NCBI GenBank assembly: GCA_951804985.1
Contig: OX638134.1
Coordinates: 80,393,679-80,457,678 of the forward strand
DNA from: Dryomyza anilis
Taxonomy: Eukaryota; Arthropoda; Insecta; Diptera; Dryomyzidae
Direction of reading: 5' to 3'
DNA: 64,000 bases
Shown: positions 45,301 through 54,818 of the stretch, one piece after another
Numbering within the stretch: the first letter of the stretch is position 1
Layout of the letters: each line of letters begins with the position of its first letter
Notes under the pieces: generated by a model
The model's input: the letters and a program-made list of their open reading frames with translations, nothing else
Told to the model about the DNA's origin: nothing
Databases searched by the model: none
Program-made: the position numbers and the translations under genes

Positions 45301-47778
45301 CTGTGATCTGATCATTTATATTCAAATACCTCATATGAAATTTACATCTACAGATCGATTTTACTGTATACGTGCTTAGGTAAACTTTTTTGGTCAAATA
45401 TATATATTGACTTCATGCTCAAGTACATGAAAATAATGTTTTCCAGTGAAACGACTTGTGGTACCCAAAAAAAAAAATCGAAATTCGGTAGACCTACCCA
45501 TTTGTAAATATGGGTATCAAATGAATGGAAATTCTTCAGCGATTGAAAGTTTGCAGTTATTTTCAGGATTCGTATACCCTTTCAGGATTCGTATACCACT
45601 TTGAATGGTAATCACACATATGTGTAGGGTATGTTAAGTCCGCTTAGACCGACTATAATTTTGATAATCCTAACAATCATAATAACATCTACTATAAAAT
45701 GTCCCTATTTTTAAATTTTCCATGTGATTTAACCTTTCCAACTGGTTTATATTCGATTACAAAACGAGAATTTTGTTCTGAAAAGTTTGGGAGTTCAGAA
45801 CAACAAATTCGTTTGTATGATTTCGGTCGGAAGTATAACTTATTTTAATTTTTTGGTAAACTTACGTTTTGACAGCTCTGACATATTCGGAGTCGACATT
45901 TGTTTGCGCATTCAAAGAAACACCCATTGCAGATTCTATAAATTAAAACACATAAATTAAATCGACTATTTTAATAAATAATTTGAAATACTAACATAAA
46001 ATTAAAACGAAAAGCACAATACAAAATATTTAAAAAGCCGTCATCATTTTTCGAAATACCAAAATATATCTAAAACGTCAATAAATAATATTCGATCGAA
46101 CCGATATAATACAATTTTATAGCTATTGATAAATTTTATTTATATCAACTACACCCAGAAAAAAATACTATATAAATAATAGTTTTTTACTATTAAAAAT
46201 AGTTAATAGTATAAATTATTATTTTAATCGGAAAATACCATTAAACACTAGAAAATATCATGACGTTGCCATTGAGTTTGTATGAAAAGATTTATTTTTT
46301 GTATACTATGAAATCAATAATTGTCCTACTGACAAATTTTAATGGTATTTGAGGGAATTGTTTTTCTGGGTGTACATTTTCAAAATATCAATTGTTCATT
46401 TACAAAAATCTTTTACAAATCTTTTAATTTTTATTCGATGAGCTCAATATTTGTACCAAATGATAAAAAAATGTAAATCTATCAATTGGTATTTCTATTT
46501 TTAAAATGTATCAACACCAAGAAAAAAAATCCCTCAAATCCCACTAAAATTGGTCAATAGGACAATTATTGATTTAATAGTATACAAAAAATAAAAATTT
46601 TCATATAAACTCAATGGCAATGTCATGGAATTTTCTAGTATTTAATGGTATTTTCCGATTAAAATAATAATTTATCCTATTGAATATTTTTAATAGTAAA
46701 AAACTATTATTTATATAGTATTTTTTCTGGGTGAACTACTTTTTGTAATAATTACCAGCAAAATTGAAATTTAAAATTTTCATAAAAATGTATTTGCTGA
46801 CTTTTAGTTCTACTTAAAACAATATTTTGCAAAATATTTCATTATTTTCGAAGACACACAAAATCTAACTATCATAAAATTGATATATTTTTTAATACTT
46901 ATTTATAATATATGCCACTCATACTCCATTTAGTGCACATACCACCCATAGCAATTATCCGGAAATCTTTATACATTTTAGGTGCAAACCACTTAAATCA
47001 AATTTGATTATTTATATTTCCATATGTTGGTTGCCCCCCTTATCAAAAATAATCATTACATTTATCTAATAAACATAACATTCTAAATATAAAACATCAA
47101 CAAACCGGTTTTCATTTGGTTTATCTTATCAATATCTGGTTTTGTTTGGTTTAATTTGAATTTATATTTACCACAAATCGTGTCCAAAGTGCACAGATTA
47201 AGCCAATCGTACAAATTAAATCCATTCTTTGACTGCATCTTTAATTCTTTCTCGAGATTTTTCACTAGTACTTTTGACTCACGATTGAATACTTCAATAA
47301 ATTGATCGAGTATTTTGAAATGAAACGCCGGCGTTATAGCCTTACGTCGTTTATGCCATTTTGTGCCACGACTCACGAGCAGACCCTCCTGTAGCCATGG
47401 CTCCAGTGTACCATATTCGCCTGCCTTATCATTGAAACGCATTGAACCAAGTACTACCTCAACATCACGTACATCGGCTATCATAATATTGAGCTCTGGA
47501 CCTAGCCATATTTTTATTGTATCACCATAAGTCTCCATAAATTCCCACATTTTGAGTATGAGTACCTCTGGTGGTTTTCCAATAAAATAATGTCCATGTC
47601 CGATGATGGGCAACGCAGGTGGGCTGGGTATATTACGTGTTAAATCTATGAGATGTTTGTACTTGAAGTAATATATGCCATAACCAATGATGGCAACTAA
47701 TGGAAAGAGTAACAACAACATTCCAAAACCAATTATAGCAACCAAGGCAATGCACAACAAACCGACTACTATTAACAT
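42327..47778 (-). CDS. Cytochrome P450, CYP4 family (CYP4D-like), four exons
   Basis: A haem-thiolate monooxygenase of the endoplasmic reticulum; CYP4 enzymes hydroxylate fatty acids, pheromone-type lipids or xenobiotics using electrons from P450 reductase. Exons: 47778-47172, 45935-45866, 43305-42728, 42676-42327, all with GT/AG borders and consistent phases, giving 534 residues. Features: hydrophobic signal anchor (about 1-36), Pro-rich hinge PSPPALP (51-57), helix-C WHKRR (141-145), I-helix EGHDTT (334-339), ETLR (393-396), PERF (451-454), and the haem loop FSAGPRNCIG with Cys478. Glu334 is the residue that forms a covalent haem bond in many CYP4 enzymes. An in-frame TAA directly precedes the ATG. 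Introns are 1236, 2560 and 51 bp; the first two are loaded with transposons. The CYP4D assignment is by overall likeness from memory. It appears intact. Confidence 0.93.
43440..43838 (+). mobile_element. CCCAGT-ended MITE-like element, complete copy
   Basis: Begins CCCAGTATGCAATTCTGTAT and ends GAGACATGGCAGACTGGG, so the inverted termini are CCCAGT(A/C)TGC. Interior blocks are shared with 41450-41809 and, more distantly, with 25126-25714. No coding capacity. Located in P450 intron 2. Confidence 0.75.
44030..44350 (+). repeat. Degenerate GGAACCGGAATC repeat
   Basis: Recurring phrases such as AAAGAACCGGAATCG, GAACCGGTATT, TAAAAATC(A/T)TG and GGAACCAGAACC spaced by 40-60 bp. A related run is at about 26110-26260. 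Low-complexity, non-coding. Confidence 0.65.
45031..45745 (+). mobile_element. DINE-1/INE-1-like Helentron, copy 2
   Basis: Very similar to the element at 23442 throughout, starting ATACCCTACACTAAGAGTGA and ending near TTTCCAACTGG. A short internal repeat (TTCAGGATTCGTATACC occurs twice at about 45553-45598) differs from copy 1. It sits in P450 intron 2 and encodes nothing. Confidence 0.88.
46152..46372 (+). mobile_element. CACCCAGAAAA MITE, copy 4
   Basis: Full-length, TA on both sides (46150-46151 and 46373-46374). Termini CACCCAGAAAAAAATACTAT and TGTTTTTCTGGGTG. Confidence 0.93.
46515..46733 (-). mobile_element. CACCCAGAAAA MITE, copy 5
   Basis: Reverse orientation relative to copy 4, 142 bp away. 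Termini CACCAAGAAAAAAAATCCCT and GTATTTTTTCTGGGTG. The flanking dinucleotides are AA on both sides rather than TA, so the target site has mutated or an unusual site was used. With copy 4 it could form a long hairpin in the P450 pre-mRNA. Confidence 0.9.
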
Positions 47779-47900
47779 TTAAATGAAACTATTCGCGTAT
47801 TTTTATGTTTAACCTTTATTGGGGAAACAATTGAAAGGTGCCTAATCTTATCTTTATTCGAAGTCAATTCAGATTAATCGATATACCACCCCATCCCCCC
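47779..47900 (-). promoter_or_regulatory. P450 upstream region with GATA site
   Basis: On the minus strand, AAGATAAGATT (GATAAG at 47852-47847) lies about 70 bp upstream of the ATG; GATA factors are common regulators of gut and fat-body P450 genes. A TATATCGATTA stretch lies about 35 bp further upstream and might serve as a TATA-like element. Functional assignment is inference. Confidence 0.3.
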
Positions 47901-48327
47901 CTGTTGTATTAATGTTTGTCTGTAAGGAATTTTTTTGTGCGTCTGAGTTTTAATTTTTGTCATCAGATCTGATCTTATCGATATAACTATCGAATAAACA
48001 TAATTTCTTATCAAACCGATGTAAATATTCTACTAAACCTGCGTCTTACATGTTAAATATTACAGTTTCACTAATTTCAACCAAATTCCACTGAAATTCA
48101 AGAAAGTTTCTGTTTAATATTAAGAAAGCTATTTGTTTTTTGTTATTATCGAATGGATACATAGTTCTATTATTCTATTCTAAATCGTATTCTCATTGGC
48201 TCTATTACTTAATAAGATTATTTGATTTTTCGATGCCAATCTCATATCTGAATATCTGAAATATTCTTCTTGATTCGCAGAAGATTTACGGGGACCTATC
48301 AAAAATGGATCGCTAATATTCCTAATG
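47901..48327. other. Non-coding upstream of the P450
   Basis: No gene. At 48259-48300 it includes one copy of the AAATATTCTTCTTGATTCGC repeat detailed at 49979-50980. Confidence 0.5.
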
Positions 48328-48821
48328 CACTCAGAATACTATTAAAAGTGGTCAATAGAATTAAAAAAAAAAATATTTTCATATAAATATAAAAACAATT
48401 TAATAGTATTAGTATTTAATAGTATTTAATAGTATTTAATAGTATTTAATAGTATTTAATAGTATTTAATAGTATTTAATAGTATTTAATAGTATTTAAT
48501 AGTATTTAATAGTATTTAATAGTATTTAATAGTATTTAATAGTATTTAATAGTATTTAATAGTATTTAATAGTATTTAATAGTATTTAATAGTATTTAAT
48601 AGTATTTAATAGTATTTAATAGTATTTAATAGTATTTAATAGTATTTAATAGTATTTAATAGTATTTAATAGTATTTAATAGTATTTAATAGTATTAGTA
48701 GTATTTAATAGTATTTAATAGAATTTTGTAGTATATAATGGTATTTACCTATTAAAATAATAATAATTTATGCTATTGGCAAATTTTAATACCAAAAAAA
48801 TATTGATATTTTTTCTGAGTG
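48328..48821. mobile_element. CACCCAGAAAA MITE, degenerate copy 6, expanded by an internal 10-bp array
   Basis: Ends CACTCAGAATACTATTAAAA and ATTTTTTCTGAGTG are diverged family termini, and family text (GTGGTCAATAGAAT, TATTAAAATAATAATAATTT) borders the array. The normal interior TAGTATTTAATGGTATTTTC has been replaced by about 30 tandem units. Confidence 0.82.
48402..48722 (+). repeat. 10-bp tandem array AGTATTTAAT inside a MITE
   Basis: About 30 virtually perfect copies of AGTATTTAAT, one of them missing four bases near 48695. The seed is present once in ordinary family members as TAGTATTTAATGG. The near-identity of units means recent slippage or unequal exchange. Confidence 0.97.
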
Positions 48822-48921
48822 TGTTATTATTATATATGAAGATTTGGTCTTACGGTGACCATATGTTTGTTTGTGTGCCTCTCGATATGTTGAAATCATT
48901 AATACAATAAATCGAAAACTT

Positions 48922-49952
48922 CACCCAGAAAAAAATACTATATAAATAATAGTTTTTTACTATTAACGAGTTGGGAAAGTTAGGTCACATGGGTAAGTTC
49001 GGTCACATGGGGCGGATTTTTATAGTCGGTCGGGCCCGACTATGGAATACCCTACACCTTTGGTGTATATATTAGTGAGGAATATTTAATTGTATACCTT
49101 AATTTAAAATTTTTAATTATGCTGAACCTCCCACCCTCAGAATTTACGTCTTATATCCCCAAAAATTAAAAAATTTATATAAAGTATAAAAAACTAAAAA
49201 AAAAGTTGAAAAATATAATTGGGCGGACCACGCCTATATTTAAAATTTTGTAAGACTAATATTTCATAGATTTGATTTTAATAATCTACGGATCAAATTT
49301 CCACTATGAAAACCCGGGAAATAATGAAAAAAAAAAGTGGGCGGATCACGCCCATTTTTGGACCACATATTTTTAGGTGAATTATAACAATACCTTTTAA
49401 ATTTTATAACTATACCATGAATACTTTTCGAATTATTAGTTTCGAAAGAGTTATATAAAAGTGACTTGTATGGGAGGTGGGCGTGTCCGTTGACCGATTT
49501 TGCTCATTTTCAAACTCAGTTCCTACTTTTGGCTAAAATATATTGAGACGAAATTTTATCGCATTCTAATCAGTATATCTCAAGTTATTCTGTATTCGGA
49601 CAGCAAGACAGCAAGACAGCAAGACGGACAGACAGACAGACAGACGGACATGGCTAAACGGACTCGGGTAGTGATGCTGATCAGGAATATATATACTTTT
49701 CCATACCGGACACGCCTTCTAAGGGGCGTTACAATATATGCACAAAGTTAATATACCCTGTACCTCATAGGTGTAGGGTATAAAAATAGTCAATAGGATA
49801 AATTATTTTTTTAATAGGAAAATACCATTAAATAATAGAAAATACTTTGACATTGCCATTGAGTTCATATGAAAAGATGTATTTTTTGTATTCTATTAAA
49901 TCAATAATTGTCCTTTTGACTAATGGGATTTGAGGGAATTTTTTTCTGGGAG
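48922..49952 (+). mobile_element. CACCCAGAAAA MITE, copy 7, split by a DINE-1 element
   Basis: The left part (48922-48966) ends at ACTATTAA. The right part (49782-49952) resumes with AAAAATAGTCAATAGGATAA and ends TTTTTTTCTGGGAG, followed by TA. The inserted sequence is 48967-49781. Confidence 0.9.
48967..49781 (-). mobile_element. DINE-1/INE-1-like Helentron, copy 3, nested in a MITE
   Basis: Reverse orientation: starts (minus strand) ATACCCTACACCTATGAGGT, carries GAAAAGTATATATATTCCTG and a CTGTCTGTCTGTCTGTCCGT run, then TAGTCGGGCCCGACCGACTA as terminal hairpin, and ends ACCTAACTTTCCCAACTCG. The surrounding MITE gives the exact borders: only a TT overlap is found and no longer duplication, consistent with Helentron insertion at T-T. 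It includes GTGGGCGGATCACGCCCAT-type text absent from copies 1 and 2, so it is a distinct subfamily. The frame at 49500-49751 is spurious. Confidence 0.85.
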
Positions 49953-49978
49953 TACTTAATTATCAAACAACTACTCCC

Positions 49979-50980
49979 AAATATTCTTCTTGATAAGCAG
50001 AAGTTTTACTCGAGCCTATCAATATTTCAAATAATGTTTGTGTTATTATTTGCTATATTGATTTGATTTTATAATGTGCACCTGTTTGTTTATATAGCTG
50101 TCAATTATTACTAAATTATTACTTAAAAAATTAGTAAAATACTTGGGTATCAAAACATTATTTCCAAATATTCTTCTTGATTTGCAGCAGTTTTATTCGG
50201 GCCTATCAATAAATTATCGCGAACATTATTAGTGTTATTATTTGCTATAATGATTTGATTTTGAGTTGTCCATATTTTTGGTTATCAATATTCTTAAGTA
50301 TTCCTCTTGATTCGCAGAAGTTTTATTCGTGTATATTAAAAAATATTGCGAATTATGTTTTAATTATAAATATTATTTGCAATGCCGATTTAATTTTACG
50401 TTGTCCACCTGTTTGCTCATGTGCCTCTCGATATGTTGAAATCATGACTACGAAATTTCATAATTACTTGGTTATCAAACATTTATTGAGAAATATTCTT
50501 CTTGATTTCCAGAAGTTTTATTTGGGCATATCTAAATTATGTTCGGAAATATTCTTAGTGTTTTTGTTGCAATGATGTATAGTTGTCGTTTTGTTGATAT
50601 CATGACCACAAATAACCAAATGTTTTTCAAAAAAATATTCTCAAATATTCTTCTTGATACGCACAAGTTTTATTGGATTCAATCAAAAATGATCGCTAAT
50701 ATTTTTCATTTACCTGTTGACTTGTTGAAATCAAAAACTACTTGGTAGTCAAAAAGAATATACCTAAATATTCTTGATTCCAAGAAGTTTTATACGGAAC
50801 TGAGCAAGAATATTCTTTGTGTATTCGCAATAGTTTTTTTTTATATAGGCCCAAATTAAACTTCTGCGAATCAAGCGGACTATTATCGCGTATATTCGTC
50901 TTGCATGAAAACAGTAAGTTTCGTATTATTTATATCGATAGCCCCGTATAAAACTACTGCAAATCAAGAAGAATATTCTT
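49979..50980 (+). repeat. Degenerate ~150-bp repeats with AAATATTCTTCTTGATTCGC core
   Basis: The core AAATATTCTTCTTGATTCGC plus AGAAGTTTTATTCGGGCC occurs at about 49979, 50166, 50297, 50491, 50643 and 50766 in the plus sense, and inverted at about 50850-50880 and 50945-50980. Another copy is at 48259. Between cores, TTGTGTTATTATTTGCTATA and ATTTGATTTT phrases recur. Spacing varies between 120 and 190 bp. Non-coding; origin unknown. Confidence 0.8.
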
Positions 50981-51622
50981 GGTTGCTTTTTAATAACCAA
51001 GTAGTTGTATTTCTTTATATCAATCACTTGAATGCTTAGTATTAGCATTCCAAATATTTGTCTGCGGGAAAAAGGTATTAATTGCTCTAATACTACGTAA
51101 CACGTGACCGTTACCATTGGTACCGACTAAGGACAAGAACTTGAAGACCAGTTCTGTCATAGGTTTAAAAGTCTGCATGAGTAGACGGATTGTTTCCATG
51201 CTAAAAATGTCGCTAGTAAAGCGAAAAGGCACTAGGTGGCGCCATAGTCACGAGACTTATTTACACGCTGCAACTAATGCGTCTATAATTCGTAGACTAT
51301 TTTTCGATACTGTATTGAATTAAATACAGTATGTCTTCCAAGTAATTATAAAGCACGCATGCAAGGGTGGAGTTTTTTTAGTGAAATTTGAACGCATGAA
51401 TGAGAAAGTAAAATAAAATATAATGTAGAGTAAAGTGAAATAAAATAAAATAATATAAAAAAAATTTAAAACATATAAAAAACAAAAGATATATATATTT
51501 TTATAAAAAATATTTTTAAACCGGTCACAGAACATGATTTTGAGGATTATTTAGTTCTGTGATAGGTCTAAAGATACTGGTCACAAAACACGATTTTGAA
51601 GACCAGTCCAGTGATGTTTGCA
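50981..51622. other. Non-coding, nothing firm
   Basis: A somewhat GC-richer patch at 51060-51300 holds overlapping frames on both strands (51020-51232 minus, 51117-51323 plus) without recognisable domains. A GGTCACAGAACATGATTTTG phrase recurs at 51522 and 51578. Confidence 0.4.
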
Positions 51623-52038
51623 CACAGAAAAAATAATCAACGTAAATATAGCAACCGATATTAATTGCCTGCATTGGTCAGTCCAACAACGAAATTCAGT
51701 AATTTAATGAAAACATTTGCTAATCGTCGTTAAATCAGCAATTGCGTTTGCTAATATAAAAATTTGTACGTCAATGCACCCAGAAAAAAATACTATGTAA
51801 ATAATAGTTTTTTACTATTAAAAATAGTTTATAGGATAAATTATTATTTTAATCGGAAAATACTATTAAATACTAGAAAATACCATGAACTTGCCATTAA
51901 GTTTATATGAAAAGATTTATTTTTTGAATACTATTAAATCAATAATTGTCCTATTGACCAATTTTAATGAGATTTGAGGGAATTTTTTTCTGGGTGTGCA
52001 ATTAAAATCGATTGCTATATTTACGTCGATTCGTTTTT
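51623..52038 (+). mobile_element. CACAGAAA MITE, copy interrupted by another MITE
   Basis: Left CACAGAAAAAATAATCAACG then TAAATATAGCAACCGATATT; right AAAATCGATTGCTATATTTA then CGTCGATTCG. The right terminus has decayed. A CACCCAGAAAA MITE (51777-51996) lies inside. Confidence 0.85.
51777..51996 (+). mobile_element. CACCCAGAAAA MITE, copy 8, nested
   Basis: Full-length copy with CACCCAGAAAAAAATACTAT and TTTTTTTCTGGGTG. It is flanked by TG on both sides rather than TA, either a mutated host site or a relaxed target. Confidence 0.92.
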
Positions 52039-54254
52039 CGGACAGCGCCATGTTAAAGTTGCCAGTTGGTTTCATATAAAAGAACCAGAACTAGTACTGG
52101 TTAACTATCTCTGAGGAACTAGTCACGTGCCTAGTCTTGGACCGGTTCGTTCTCCGTAGGCTCTTGATTTATTATAGATTTAAGAAGTTTTCTTCGTCTA
52201 TACATGATCAAATATTTTCTTAAGATGTTAGCTTGAAAATTTTGAATTTATTTAAATATTTTTTAAGTATAGCGTTTGAATTTAAAGTTATCGAATACAA
52301 ATAAACCGTCTTTTCCCCAAACCAAACCGGCTTTCATTAGCTTTAAATAGTGCGCATAAATTACAAACAATTATAGCAACTTATCGCACCAGATTATCGC
52401 TTTTTGTGACTACATTGAGTATATAGCAACAACATATTGGTATCTATAAATACTGAAAATGAAAGTCCACATCGATACTTCACTGAGTACATTGCAATTA
52501 AATAAAAACCTAGACCAACATCTTATCTTTTTTATAAATAAAATTCTTTTCAATAAAATTTCACATCTGCAACGCTAATCAATATACAACAATTAATGCC
52601 GCGTCATGTGCGAAGGCAGTAACCCCCGTCAGAGTCCATATTTACCCAGCATTAAATACTCAAAGATATAGAGTTTCGTAGTACGCGATAACATAAAATC
52701 AACAAGATTTAAATACGTGCCAAGTGCAAAATCATTTAATTAAACGAGGGTTAATTGCGAACGGTGCCAATTGTTGAATTTGCAGTTATCATCAAATCAG
52801 CAGATTCATTCCCAAATAACCCCCCGAACACTTAGTCGAATTTGTAACGAAAACCACCCCACCGCAGTAATAAAGTACTTGAGCACTTGTTGGTTATTTA
52901 GAAATATAGTTTTCAAATGAAAATCACTGCAAAATATTTTCATTTGCAAAACATTTTTGGACTTTCATAGGGCAGAACATAGACCCCTGATTGTATCTTA
53001 TAAAAACAATTAGTGGAAAGTGCTTTCCGCACTGTGACTAAATACAAAATCAATTGCTTTGTATTGAAAAATTTAATTTCATTAAACGATTTTCTTGCAT
53101 TGCACTTTTTTCTCAGACGTTGTCACATTTGACAGTTGCGATGTTTTGGAAGGGACAAAGATGTACAAAGAGTCTATAGCTCTAAAAACAAAATGAAAAA
53201 GCAGATGATGACTTTGCGGTAACTTTGCGCAAAACATAGCCAGTAGCCCCCATTTGAAGAATGTCTAAATCAGAGACATTTGCAATGTTGTGGTTTTTAC
53301 AAAGGACTTTGAGTTGGGAGTTGTCAGGACACTGGTTGACTGCAATTCACTTTGACAGATTTACTTACTTGGTGGACTTGCGGACTTGAGGAATAGCAAT
53401 AGCAAAAGCAAAGAAAGAAATGAAAAACATAGATCGAGCACCCTTTTTGCTTAATGAATGACGCTGTGTCACCCTTTGGTGGCGCATTGCAGAACACGCA
53501 GAAAAGGACGTTTTTCACGTGGTTACTCTGACAGTCACCCAAGTCCAATGTAGAGGGCGGTGGGTGGATGGTAAAGGTTTTGCCTTTGCCTTGATTTATA
53601 CGTAAACTTAATGCAATGTTTGCATTGATAAATTAATCTTGAAATGATTTTGATGGCAAATCTTTGGGGTGTGCGTAAGTAATGACAACATTACGTAAGT
53701 AGTGACCGTACAGAGGGACAGACCAAGCGACCGATTGACGTGGTTTATGTGGGTGCGACGTGGTTGAGACACAGATGAACGATTAATGGTATTAAGTGCT
53801 TTAAAGCGGGCATTAGTAGGATCAGCAGTTGAGAAAATTAATTGAAAGCATTAGCAGTGCTTAGTGGAAAATATGAAGAATGCTTGCTGTACTCTAAAAA
53901 AAGGGTCCTTAAGAAAGACCAACAAATAATATGCTAAATGTTATAAAAAGGCTTAAGAGATTCGGTGCTGGTGCCGAAAACATGCGCTTCAACAAACTCT
54001 TTTCTTTTTCGGCGTATTAAGTTGTACTAATCGTCTTAGGACGTTTAGGGTTTTCAAAGTAAGCTGATTATTTATAAATTTGACTCTATGTGGTAAGTGG
54101 ATTTAAGGGATTTTAATTCTTTTTATTAGAGATAATTAAACAAAGATTTAAAGGAAAACTAAGCAGGTTTTAGAAGAGGATTATTTAAAAATTGTCTTGT
54201 ATACTAAATGAGTTGAAAATGAAGTCTAAAAAACTAAAAATTGTAACAATGAAA
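52039..54254. other. Non-coding, 2.2 kb, nothing recognised
   Basis: Less AT-extreme than its surroundings, and free of visible transposons. The 74-residue minus-strand frame at 53324-53548 has no domain. No tRNA or conserved exon seen. It might hold regulatory DNA or UTR of a gene outside the window. Confidence 0.4.
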
Positions 54255-54478
54255 ATCAATTTGTCATTAAAAATTCAAATTTTTCACAAAAATTAGTTTT
54301 AAAAAAAAAACTTTTTTCAATTATAAAAGTAAATTTTCAATTTTTAACTCTCTAAAAATTCAATTGTTCACTACAAATTCAATTTTTCACTAAAAATTCA
54401 AATTTTCACTGAAAACTCAATTTTTCATTAAAAGTTCAATTTTTCACTAAAAATTCAAATTTTCTAAAAATTCAATTT

Positions 54479-54818
54479 GAAAAATTGAATTTTTAGTGAA
54501 AAATTAAATTTTTAGTGAAAAATTGAATTTTTTAGTGAAAAATTGAATTTTTAGTGAAAAATTGAATTTTTAGTGAAAAGTTGAAGAGAAAAATTGAACT
54601 TTTCACTAAAAATTCAAATTTTCACTAAAAATTCAATTTTTCACTAAAAAGTAAATTTTTCACTAAAAATTCAATTTTTCACTAAAAAGTAAATTTTTCA
54701 CTAAAAATGAAATGTTTCACTAAAAAATTCAAATTTTCACTAAACATTCAATTTTTCACTAAAAATTCAAATTTTCACTGAAAATTACATTTTTCACTAG
54801 ATATTCAATTTTTTATTA
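54479..54818 (+). repeat. Satellite inverted repeat, left arm
   Basis: Reverse complement of 58461-58819, sharing rare words such as GTGAAAAGTTGAAGAGAAAA, AAAAATGAAATGTTTCAC and CACTAGATATTCAA in order. Left arm is 340 bp and right arm 359 bp; the 19-bp difference is exactly one unit (one TTCAATTTTTCACTAAAAA copy between two AAGTAAATTT variants on the left, two on the right). Confidence 0.93.

Larger units (their letters stand above)
43306..45865 (-). other. Intron 2 of the P450 gene, transposon-loaded
   Basis: Holds a complete CCCAGT-ended MITE (43440-43838), a run of CGGAACCGGAATC-type repeats (about 44030-44350) and a DINE-1-like element (45031-45745). The remainder shows no exon. The donor at the upstream exon is AAAAC|GTAAG and the acceptor is TTTTTTTACAG|T. 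Confidence 0.85.
45936..47171 (-). other. Intron 1 of the P450 gene
   Basis: Contains two CACCCAGAAAA MITEs in opposite orientation. Donor TTTGTG|GTAAAT; acceptor TTTATAG|AATCTG. The codon for Glu203 is split across it. Confidence 0.85.
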
